Assembly (NCBI GenBank): GCA_003313425.1
Contig: NHZP01000002.1
Span: 930,001-994,000 of the forward strand
DNA from: Pseudopyrenochaeta lycopersici
Taxonomy: Eukaryota; Ascomycota; Dothideomycetes; Pleosporales; Pseudopyrenochaetaceae
DNA length: 64,000 nucleotides
Direction of reading: 5' to 3'
Each line of letters starts with the position of its first letter. Position 1 is the first letter of the stretch. Shown in pieces: positions 42,377 through 52,399 of this stretch. The notes under the pieces were generated by a model. The model made no database searches. It was not told the origin of the DNA and saw nothing but the letters and a program-made list of their open reading frames with translations. Both the position numbers and the translations under genes were made by a program.

Positions 42377-44548
42377 ATGTTTCCCACATTCGATGTGCCT
42401 CCGCAGCATGCGGAGACGGTAGGTGCCCGCAAGGCCAGAAAGCAAAAGGAGGACGAAACGACCAGACGCGCATCCTCGGCCACGTCGCAGTCGTCTGGGA
42501 GCTCGCGCAATGTAAAAGCCGAAAAACCAAAGTCAGAAAAACGAAGTGCGTTTGGGTGGGGCTCCAAAAGCAAAAGCAAGGAAATTCAAGAAATCCCAGT
42601 GCTGCCGTCGCTCAAGAAGCCAGAGGAGCCAAAGCCGGAACCAGCGCCGTCAATTGCACCCTCAGACTGGTCAGCAGCTCTGGAAGCACCACAGTACGAT
42701 GTATCGAGGCGGCCATCGCAGCGTTCGTTCCCAGAGTCGCAGGCGTCGGTTCTGCAGCGGTTTCCACCACCGTCGAGAACGCTGCCTTCTGCGCCGCCTT
42801 CTGGCGCACTTCCACCGCCCCCATCGCCCGGGCCCGAAGCCAGCTTGCGAGGTACGTGCTTGGATTTTTTTTTGTCGCGGGTTGATCTGCGAACCATTGG
42901 GGAGCCCAACGTGAAGATTGCGCAACACACAAGTTTGGGAAGCGATCAGCATGATCGGATGCCCAGGATGTACTTTACGCGAGCCAAGCGCCTCGATATA
43001 CAACGCAAAAGTATCTTATCGTACTGACCCGGGCGCGCAGGGAGAATTGATACGACGCGTCCCGACATTGAGCGGCTTCGGTCGCAGATGTCGCACGTGT
43101 CGCTCAGCCCATCAACAACATCCTCTGACCGCACCGTCTTCTCCAGCCGAAGCGTCTTCTCCAACGCTTCCGCCAGCACTTCAGGTTACGACAGCATCAT
43201 CTCTGAAGAGAACTACAATCCTGACCCGCGCTATGCCAGCAACCTGCAGCTCGAGCCTGTCGACTCGCGCTCCGGCAGCCGGGCGGGAGAGCGTGGCGGC
43301 AAAGCGCACCAGCAGTCGCCGTTTGCGCGCGCCCTCGCAAAGATGGAGGGCGCGGGCCCACGCATCATCACTGCCCGCTTGAGCGAGGAATGGGAAGGGC
43401 TCGACGATGACGAGAGCTACCAGGAGGTTGTGTTTGAGAAGAGGCTGTGGGCATTGACGGCCTACCAGCGCCTGACGCAGAACAAGCAGATCCAGTCGCC
43501 TGCCCATGAGCTTCTGAGTGGAAGTCGCCCTGCAGACCAGCGCAGGATTTTGCATCTGCACGGCTCTTTGGGTACGTACCAAGACGCGTCGCCTCGCGCT
43601 GTCCCGGGGCGCATTGTTCCTGCCTTGCTGCCGCTTGCACTTTCCCTGGTGCTTGTTTGCACCTTCATGCTGCAGCTTGCACTTTCCCCGGTGCTTGTTT
43701 GCTCCTTCATGCTGCAGCTTGCACTTTCCCCGGTGCTTGTTTGCACCTTCATGCTGCAACTTACGCGTTCCCCATCAACCCCCGTCCCTTCCCAAACAGC
43801 TGCTAACCATGTCACAGCCGACGGCTGGATGCTGGCCACTCGCTACCCGGCGGCCACGGTCTACACGACGTCTTCGCTGACCACCCACACCTCCCCCACC
43901 TCCCACCCCGCGCCCCTGAACCACCACTCTCTCTACGTGCCCTCTCTCTCCGCCGCCATGCCCTTCCCAGACGGCTATTTTGACGCCATTGTCTCGCGCT
44001 CCGTCTCCACCGTCCTCCGCAACGACGAGTGGGCCCGCACCTTTTTCGACTGCCGGCGCGTTCTCAAGCCCGGCGGCCAGATCGAGATCCTCTCCGTCGA
44101 CGCGCACCTGAGCAGCGAGGGCGGCAGACTCGCCACCTGGGTCGACGAGCGCATTGTCGGCAGGCTAGAGGCGCATGGCCTGAGCAAGCTGCCCTCCGAC
44201 ACAGTCCTCGACACAATGGAGATTGTTGGCCTGGAAAACATTCGCCGCGCCAGGGTTGCCCTGCCTGCCTATCTCGGTCCACCAAAGTCCCGCACGGCTC
44301 CAGGCGCATCGCCGCCCCAGGATGTCGTGGATGCTAGCAGGATGATGGCCTTCCTGGGCCGTCATTTCTACCAGGACTTGTACGGCAAGATGATGCACGG
44401 TACGCCACAGGGCAATGACGAGTGGTTCTGGGCCCGCAAGGACGTCCAGGACGAGTGCGAGCGACACCAGACCAAGATGGTGCTCACAATCGCTTGCGCA
44501 ATGAAGCCTTCTGCGACCGCCCACGGCGAGAGTTATCTCGACATCTAA
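42377..44548 (+). CDS. class I SAM-methyltransferase-fold protein with disordered N-terminus
   Basis: Exons are 42377-42851, 43041-43571 and 43818-44548, giving 578 residues. The first about 300 residues are disordered and rich in Ser, Pro, Lys and Glu. The methyltransferase-like domain follows: EVVFEKRLWALTAYQRL, then RRILHLHGSLADGWMLATRY (strand 1 and motif I position), VYVPS-type loop, MPFPDGYFDAIVSRSV (motif IV-like), and RRVLKPGGQIEILSVD (motif V/VI). The usual GxGxG of motif I is replaced by LHGSLADG, created by joining exons 2 and 3. Removal of intron 2 (43572-43817) is favoured because it rebuilds this strand, and its GTACGT donor, CTAAC branch and CACAG acceptor are good. Substrate unknown. 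Confidence 0.82.
43634..43759 (+). repeat. 42-bp minisatellite, three copies, inside intron 2 of the methyltransferase-like gene
   Basis: Copies lie at 43634-43675, 43676-43717 and 43718-43759. Each begins CTTGCACTTTCC and ends TTCATGCTGCA(G/A). They differ at only a few positions, so the array is recent. Forty-two is 14 codons, and the host intron is 246 bases (82 codons) without an in-frame stop. Confidence 0.97.
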
Positions 44549-45015
44549 TCCTCAACGACTGTATTTACAGCATCATTTCTTTGGTTATTGGTGCTTTTGG
44601 TCGTCTGTCTCCTCCACTACGCCTGTATTTCTAATTTCTTATGAAGATACCCCTTCTTTCAACTCGCGATCGAGCCCTTGCACGGCTCTACTCAAGTTTT
44701 TTTTTTCCTACAAAAAAAAATTACTCCATTTTTATTTTTGGACTCCACTATGGGATAGCTGAACCGGAAAACAGTGTCTTGGGAAAGGACCCGAGCGCTA
44801 GGAGAACCTTATCGAACATTAAAACAATTCTGTTTCAATAAACACATGTCCAAATGCAAATCCTCACGCGGCGTATACCGTCTCCATGACTCGCCAACAT
44901 CCTGAAACCCCGACCCTTCAACGTCCTCATTTCCACCCCTTTCTCCCACCCCTACTCCCCCTCCTCCACCATTTCAGCGCCGAATATCGATTGCAGGGGA
45001 CTCGTGTCCCCGTCC
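44549..45015. other. intergenic between convergent genes
   Basis: Contains T-rich and A-rich runs at 44699-44750. Probably 3' untranslated sequence of both neighbours. Nothing else seen. Confidence 0.4.
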
Positions 45016-46095
45016 CTAGTTCCTCACTTCAGCCCTCGGTGTTGGCTCCGCGTCCGCTCCGGCGGAATGATTGGCAAGTCTGTCGTTGTGGCTCTGCGCT
45101 ATGGCGTCGTACCCATAATCGGCCCCATTCGCATTCGCCTTCGTATGCTCGCCATGTTCAATGCTTTTCTTGTTCGCATTCTTCCGCAATCGCAACAAGA
45201 ATAAAATGGCGCCGAGGATAACGGCGATAATAACAAGGACCCCGAGGACAATGCCTGCTATCACGCCTTTGGAGAGCCCACCGAAACTGGACGCGGCGGT
45301 TTGACTAGGCGAGGTGGAGGGACTCGGACTCTCCGATGATATTGCGACGGCGAGTTGAATTGGCGTAGTAGTGTATATCTCCTGATCCTTGGTTGACGTG
45401 TATGTCGTGTCTGGTTTCTGTTGGCATAGGTCTTGCACAGTCGCGAGTACTATACTTCTGTCAGTCTATACGAAATCTCTCATGACTTTTGCAGCACCCC
45501 AAGAGCTGGGCAGATGGTACGCACTATTCCCCAATATTGTCAGCCCATCTCGGTTCCTCAGACAACTCAGGCAAGTTCCCGCATCCGCTGTGAAATTGCC
45601 GTCGTTGTCGCAGAACCCGTAGCTCTCGGGCTGTTTCATGATATCCAAGTCCGCCGCTGCATATATCGCACTACAATCATTATTGCAATGCTTGTACGCC
45701 TCGGTCTCCGTCACGTTCTCATTGTGCTCGTCCCCAAAGCGCCCAAACACACACCAGTCCACTGTGGCGCGGTTGTTAAACAAGAACCACTGCACGTCCC
45801 GCTCGTTGGACGTCGTATCTTGATACCCGCTGCTCCTAATGCAGTTGTTGCATTCGCTGAATCTTTGCCCAGCCTGAGTGCTGTTGCCGCCGACGTATTC
45901 CCAGTCATGGCATGCGAGATCGGAGCTGGATGTGGTGGAGCTAGCCGCGTCAGAGGCGTTGCTATCGCTGTTATCGAGGCATTTTGACGCGCATGGTGAT
46001 GAAGGGGAGACTTGGAGGGCAGTGACGAGGTTGGAGACTGCAGCGAGGAAGACGACAAGCGTGCATGTTGCGTGGTGTATGCGTGAGCGCGACAT
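45016..46095 (-). CDS. Cys-rich single-pass cell-surface protein with short cytosolic tail
   Basis: Exons on the minus strand are 45525-46095 and 45016-45449, giving 334 residues. A signal peptide spans about residues 10-26 (TCTLVVFLAAVSNLVTA). The ectodomain has about 13 Cys, with CASKCLDN, CNNCIRSSGY, CNNDCSAIY, CDNDG and CLSCLRNRDGL, and several N-glycosylation sequons. A Ser/Thr/Pro-rich stalk precedes a transmembrane helix at about 252-276 (GVIAGIVLGVLVIIAVILGAILFLL) and a basic, then hydrophilic tail of about 58 residues. The architecture is that of fungal wall-sensing or adhesion proteins, but no WSC or CFEM pattern is certain. The 75-base intron uses GTGCGT and TATAG; an earlier CAG would give a stop. 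Confidence 0.82.
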
Positions 46096-49000
46096 TATCT
46101 ATGTTGTCGTCGTACAGCCGGAAAGACTGATTCGATTCAATTCGTTCAGATTGAATCGAAGAGTGTCCTCAGGTGTATGACTTGCACCCTGAGAGAAAAG
46201 ACGGCCATCATGGCCTTGCTCCCAACATTACGATGCGACCCCATTATGATCTGTGTCACCCTCAGCCGTTCCAACGATTAATTCAAGCTCACACTTCACA
46301 CAAACATGCACCCGGAATAGAGCCGATCGAGGCTGAGTTGCAGATTTCAAAATGTGGTATCCACAGATGCCAGGCTGTGTGACGAATAGTGGACGCATTC
46401 GGCCTCCCGTCTAACTCGTTCCTGCATGTTGCATCGACGCGCTTAGCTGTTGTTGGGTTGCGATAGCGCAAGCGAGCCAATCATCGACGATTGATGAACG
46501 CCGCGACACTTTTTATTTTGGGACTCGAGATGAGAAGGGTTGGGCGATCAGCGCGAGGGAGGCGTGGCCTCTCGTTTCTAGATGTGTTTCGCTTTTCTTG
46601 GATGTGCGACGTGGAGACAAATATCACGGGGGAAATTTTCACAAACGTTTTCTCTCAAATAATCATTGATTGAAAATGATGATTCTTCGACGACGAGGGA
46701 GATCAGCTACATGACGACTATTGGTTTTGCAGCATGAAGTTCCTCAGACTTGCCCGAATAAGATTGTGATCGCTGTTTGAGATGGAACACTGAATGACCC
46801 AACAGAAAAACCTGTGGGCCAGGACAGCGGATGGAGAGTGTTGTCGAGAGTCGTACCTCTTTGCACGCCTTTTTCGGGTTACTCATCCTAAAGGTCTGTA
46901 ACGTTACAGCATTGGACAGTACTACTCGCAATCCGAAAGGGTTGGGGCCATAGCTGAGAGAAAGTATCGTGTGCCCTCTATGGCCCCCAATACGGTATGC
47001 TGTGTAACAGGCCGGTGAACCACATCAGAACATTTCTCAATCTACAAAATTCGTGTATTTTAACCACCCGTATGAACTCGCATTAATCAAATTCCGGGGC
47101 CGTGTCAAAACAGGAACCCTACCTGAACGAGGTCGGCGCAAACACTCATATTGATGGACAATCTAGAATATAGGGAAGCCTTAGGCCATCCCAACCATCG
47201 TGCATTTTCACCTTCTCGATCAGGGTCCCATGGAAGGCATAGAATTATCCCTGAAGCCGTTGAAATTATTCGTCCGCGCTTGATTGCGAACATGCAGGAT
47301 GTTGATCGCAATTACCACTGCGTGCTGTCTTGCGTAATACCCATTGAGTAGACAATCAGGGTTGTCATCACCGTGCATGACCCCTTGGGTGTTCCCTAGA
47401 GTTTGCCGATCCCTAGCCATGTCTTTTTGGCTGCTCGTGCCGGAACTCGTATGTATTCCGTAATGTGCTAGTTCTCAAAACTGTTCCGTGAAGGAATCAT
47501 GCATATCATGCATGACGCTAGATGGCCGTGATTCGTGGAAACGTTGGTCGTCATTTCCATCATGCACGATACAATTGTTTGGGTTATGTTTCCTGAACTA
47601 AAACGTATGGTAGAACTGTTAGGCATGAGGCGCGGTTATGCTAATCACGTTCTGATCCTAGTTGTCTTAAAAATGTTTCCCTAGGACGGAGTACCATGGC
47701 GGTAATATCCCTCGCCCAGTCGACGCTCGATAGGATAATTTCAAGACCATTGATGGAGATATAAGCCGAGATGAGCTCAGCCATATCGAAAGCAGCAACC
47801 ACAAATTGTCGAACAACCTTGAAAGATAGATAACAAGGCCTTGTGCAGGTAAAATTATTTGCATTGCACTGAACCATTCTGAACTTCAATTCCACAGCTG
47901 GCTTGGCTTGCTTTTGGCAGACAACTGCGCTTCGACAGCAGTTCCCAGCATGAGTCGGTCAAACTTCGACGTAAATCAGGCCAGAACCTCTTTCAACGGA
48001 CCGCTTTCGCGAGACCCGCTCTATAAAGAAAAAATCTGAAGGTACTTTACTTCAAAGTAATTTCCTCTTCTATTTATAAAAGTAAACTTCACTTACGATA
48101 TAATACTCTAGGAATCTATTCTATGTTATAGTTTTAAGAATATGTAGTAGTATAACTAATATTAATTACTATTCTTAGGAATATTTAAATAATATTAACA
48201 AGACTAGAATAAGCAAGAGTATAACATGTAAAATAGGACGACACTATAGACGTCTCTGTCCATCACTGCCTATAGTTAGTAGTGAGTGAAGGGACAATAA
48301 GCTGGGTGATTCGACTTGCGTTGCCGCGCGGCTTTAAATTGTTTCATCGAGGAGTCGAAACATCCGCTCATCAAAGTACTGGTGCAGAATCGATGACGGA
48401 TCGCCCGCCGGCTGATCATCCGACATTCGTTATTTCATTTGTATCCCGCAGCCTTCTCATTATTCACATTACACGGGAGGATTACCCAATGGGGCTCGTT
48501 CCCATGGCACGGCCATTGCCAGAGTGGTAAGCGCCGTGGCACGGGATGACGATGGTGCGCCTGCAGCCTCATGGCAATGGTTCCTTGAAACACACTTTTA
48601 AATCGCCGTGGATTAGCCTACCGGTACTCCTCACAGCAATACAACTGGTCCTGGTTCAAGTGGATGTGATTCCCCTGTGAGCCTTCCTGTCATCTCACAA
48701 AACCCTCTTCGTTCTCGGCCAACTCAGCAATCTCAGTAACGAACGTGATAGTCTGGTTTGCGTAGTTACGGTGAAATTCGCATGCTTGATATTCAAGTAG
48801 GTTCCGATATGGTCTTGCGCTACGCCTGTGCTAAGTTCGTTGTAAATAATTAACACGGCGTCTTGAGATGAGGGCAATTAGAGTATAAAACTGGTCCATA
48901 ATCTTATTCCCGTAAGTGTGTAGGCAAAGAATGTACTGCCGTCTAGAGAGATGCTCACTGTTCAAAGTTCTGATACGCAAAGCGGCAGGGCATGCATCGG

Positions 49001-49446
49001 TTCGCTGTAATTGATACAAAATCTCTCTACGATCACCCTTGTCAATAGTGACTTCAATGGTTGATAAACGCTGGACACTGTCTTTACATGCGGTCCGTTT
49101 ATCGACTGTGCGTGGCTACGAAGGATACCTGCAGATAAAAATGGCCAGCTACATGTAGGATCGCGGCTAGCTGTGGCTATAATTGGCGGAGAGTCTTCTC
49201 CAGTCCTGAAAAGAGGCGCGGTGGGCGATACGCTGAGAATAAAAACGCGAATCTCATAAATGTCGGTATCATTCACGATCTACTTTGGCACTGCCGACAT
49301 TGAGATATTTAAGTCCTTGCTCGTTCCATGATGTTGCTCAACCAAATTCATCTCCTCACAATATCGCGAGCTACTCCGGGTACAAACCTCTCCATCATCT
49401 TACCCTTTTACTCTTAAGGCACCTTTTCGACCTCCAAGCCGATGAA
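46096..49446. other. 3.35-kb gene-poor region
   Basis: No gene, tRNA or recognisable transposon protein was found on either strand. It includes the A+T-rich block at 48040-48240 (listed separately). Short open frames at 47151-47351, 47641-47895 and 48282-48530 show no domain or signal peptide. Confidence 0.45.
48040..48240. repeat. A+T-rich block, possible RIP-decayed repeat relic
   Basis: About 200 bases with very few G or C and many TA steps, flanked by sequence of normal composition. Such blocks in Dothideomycetes are usually transposon remnants mutated by repeat-induced point mutation. No repeat ends or coding remnants could be seen, so this is composition evidence only. Confidence 0.45.
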
Positions 49447-50136
49447 ATGAACGGATTATTAGCGCAGGCAGTTAGTACGACGGCTACTACTCTTGTCCGT
49501 ATCAACGAGGTCAAAATTACACGATTTGGCACGGAGGCAAAGATATTGGGCGTCAATGGCCTCAGCGCGTGCTCAGTGGTCGCCATCGTCTCTCCATTTG
49601 CAGCTGTCGTTGCCCATATTGGCCCCAATGTACTGGGTTCAGACGACCCACGCTCATTCATACACCTCGCGGAAAACAAGATGCGCGAAGCAAAACAACT
49701 ATACAGAGACAACAATCATCTTTTCCCTTCTTCGTCCACTTATATCGTCTGCGCAATGCTCAACGGCGTCGTGCTCACTGCACCGGAACACATAAGCATT
49801 ATGCATTCAGGTATCAAGGAATTGAATCTCTCATGTGCTCAAATCTACTATGAGCAACCTTCGGAAGACGCGGTGAACAGAGGAACATCCTCCGGAACCG
49901 TTATGATTGATGGGCGTGGAACGACCCCCAAGGTGTATATTGAAGACAGAGACGTGACATCCTTGCCGCAGATATCTCCTGTCTGGCAATGTATTACAGA
50001 GCACGGTGTTGCTAAATACTACCTGATGCTGGAGTCGCTCGTCCTTGTACGACAAAGTACGCCTCCTGTCAATGAATATATTTGGGTGGCAGAAGGACAG
50101 AAATGGGTAAAGTGGAATGGGAGCTCATGGATGTAA
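49447..50136 (+). CDS. uncharacterised fungal protein with CheD/CNF-like Cys-His spacing
   Basis: This is a single exon of 229 residues starting MNGLLAQAVSTTATTLVR. The start at 49447 is preferred; an upstream in-frame ATG (49285) adds 54 residues of poor quality. The core is VNGLSACSVVAIVSPFAAVV followed by AHIGPNV, with Cys42 and His57. An alternating strand-helix pattern follows: SFIHLAENKMREAKQLY, STYIVCAMLNGVVL, ISIMHSGIKEL, GTVMIDGRGTTPKVYIEDRDV. The C-terminal WVAEGQKWVKWNGSSW looks like a separate small Trp-rich motif. I recall related proteins across Pezizomycotina without known function. The small residues before Cys and the Cys-x14-His spacing resemble CheD/CNF-type deamidase folds; that is inference. 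It is convergent with the ankyrin gene, 66 bases away. Confidence 0.75.
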   Translation: MNGLLAQAVSTTATTLVRINEVKITRFGTEAKILGVNGLSACSVVAIVSPFAAVVAHIGPNVLGSDDPRSFIHLAENKMREAKQLYRDNNHLFPSSSTYIVCAMLNGVVLTAPEHISIMHSGIKELNLSCAQIYYEQPSEDAVNRGTSSGTVMIDGRGTTPKVYIEDRDVTSLPQISPVWQCITEHGVAKYYLMLESLVLVRQSTPPVNEYIWVAEGQKWVKWNGSSWM

Positions 50137-50202
50137 TTAGTGAGGAGAAACTTTCGCATTCTGTTAGTCCCCCAGAGAACACTCCATAGCTCTCTAAGAC
50201 AT

Positions 50203-52399
50203 TTAATGGTACCACCCCTTGATGATATCAATGACTTCAGTATGTCCACCAGTTTCAGCAATCTGGAGTACGGTTTTTCCGTGTGTGTTCACGATGGCAG
50301 GATTCGCACCTCGCTGAAGTAAATATTTTACTACGTCGGCCTTGCCTTTTCCTGCTGCGTCGAACAACGGGGTCCCGGCTCCTATCGCTTTATGCATCAT
50401 TTGGGACCATGGATGGTTCTCATATTGGATCGCATCAATCGGACAACCTAAATCCAGAAGAAGTTCGATGCGTTCGAGTTGATCGATATCGTCGCGTTTT
50501 ATTGCTCTATGTAGCAATTGGCCGTTGTCAACATTACCACCTCGTTCCAGGAGTAACTCAAAGATGGATAAAGAGGAGTAAATAGCTGCTATTGACGTTG
50601 CCGTAACATCATAATCAGCTCTGACAGTAGGATCGGCGCCAATACTGAGGAGCCATCTTGCGAGGTGTTCATCGTGGACAAATTGTCTGTTCCGAGTTAG
50701 CAGAAGCATAGAGCTAGGTACAGCAGCGTACGCAAATCGTGGATGATGAACCCCAATATCTGATTCGTTGATATCCCAACCAAAGTCCATATATATTTGC
50801 AAAATCGAAGTAGATTCTGCACATTGAGTAAGAAAATGAGGTTCCCAGTTTTCGCAAAGATAGAGAAGGATATCGGGGTGGTTGTTCCGGGCTGCATCCG
50901 AGCATGTACCCAAAAGCAAGTCAGAACTATTGTTAGGGTGCTCGGCAGGGTGTTTACATAGCATTGCAACAACACCTTCTAGATCTCCTAAAGTGATTGC
51001 ATGCTCCATGGCGGCTTTCTCTTCTAGCGTTTGAAATCGGTGAAGCAGTGAAGAATCATCATCATTGGCAACTGGCCGGGAAGGTGCCCGCGGTGGTAGG
51101 TGTGAGTAAATTAGGTGAATTGCGTCAGAGAACTGGATGGTTAGGTTGTTGTCAGTTCTCTTTTTGCTGGACCTTTGTAAGAGATGACAGAATAGATCAT
51201 GTTGGTTGCCAGAGGCCGCACCAGCTAATGCTTTGATGATTGCTCTGTCGTTCCCTCCTAGAAACTCGATAAGGATATCGACTAAAGCAGTATATCCAGA
51301 ACGAGCCGCCCAAAACAGACCGCCATTGAAATCGTTTAAGTTTAGGTCAGAAGCCTTAGGAAGTAAGAACTGGACAATTTCAACGTATCCATATCGGCAC
51401 GCATCTTCAAGTAAGAGGCCCAAAGAACCTTTACCGATGGTCGAGGACGCTTCATCCCATGTTTCTTGTAGGAATGCCCTGCAATTGCCTCTAACCATTG
51501 TTCGAATGAGGTCTAGCCAGAATGGTTCATTCTCAGCGGCATGGGAGTTGAGACTTCGCCGACACAGCAGTAATTTTGCTGTCGATTCCTGTGCGGCCCT
51601 GGTGGCTTTGATGGTGGCGCGATCGTATGTGGATGCTAGCTGCAACTCGCCATTGTTGAGTTCCAACAACATTAGCAAGGTTGCCTTCTGGCCAGTTTCC
51701 GCAGCCGCTTCTATAGCATGCTTGTAGCGAAGATGTGTGAAGTATTCGCCAGAAGCCGTCCAATCTTGTGAAATAAGGAGAAGTTGAAGTATGTCAGTAC
51801 ACCCAATCCTGGCTGCTGAAGCAAGAGGCTCGCCAAAAAAAAGGGTCTTGGCACCAGCATCTGCACCCAGTTCAAGCAGATCCCTTACAATAACAACTTG
51901 CTTAGCATATATGGCTGCTATGAGTGCGGTGTTTTTGATCATTTGGGAGTGAGGGGTCTCGTGCTCCGTAGGTTCGAGTTTGGAAACAAGCTTCCAGAGG
52001 AACATTGACTGTGCAGCCGCTGCTGCAAGTGCTTCGCTGAACTCTTGCTGTAGATCGCTACTATGTTTAATAGTGCTGACGAGGTAATTTGTTGCTTGAG
52101 AGATAGCATGGCAGAGAGGTCGGTCTTTCGAATTGCCTTGTTTCAATTTTGAGAGTATCAACCTCGCTGCCATTGGCTTGCTTATTCCTTCGCGGTTTAT
52201 TACGCAAAGCGGAAGATTAAAGATAGCACTTTCTAAGAGTTTGCTAAATTCCCCTAACGCTATTAGTTGAGCTTCGTAAATCGACATCATACTTACAGCA
52301 TACTAGCCTTAGCTGAACACTGGCTCGCAGTCCGGTGCTGTGCACAGTACGTGCTAATATGTCATATAGAATCTCTGAAGGAACATCAAGAAGCGCCAT
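50203..52399 (-). CDS. F-box-like N-terminus plus ankyrin-repeat protein
   Basis: Exons on the minus strand are 52297-52399 and 50203-52253, with a 43-base intron, giving 717 residues. Exon 1 encodes MALLDVPSEILYDILARTVH and ends RLVC; the join gives RLVCWEFSKLLESAIFNL, the usual layout of an F-box-like helix pair in fungal ankyrin proteins. Many ankyrin repeats follow, for example TALIAAIYAKQVVIVRDLLELGADAG, LEDACRYGYVEIVQFLLP, and the last GTPLFDAAGKGKADVVKYLL. The role is probably substrate recruitment to a ubiquitin ligase or an unknown scaffold. Reading only the long frame would start inside the intron (at about 52290) and lose the F-box-like part. The intron is short but has GTAAGT, CTAAT and TTAG. 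Confidence 0.85.

Noticed and set aside
43088..44548. Reading through intron 2 of the methyltransferase-like gene as coding
   Set aside because: Good donor, branch and acceptor signals are present, and splicing rebuilds the domain; the repeat segment has no family counterpart. Retention is kept only as a hypothesis in the findings.
48040..48240. Centromere or replication origin
   Set aside because: The A+T-rich block is far too short for a regional centromere, and no origin motif can be claimed from composition alone.
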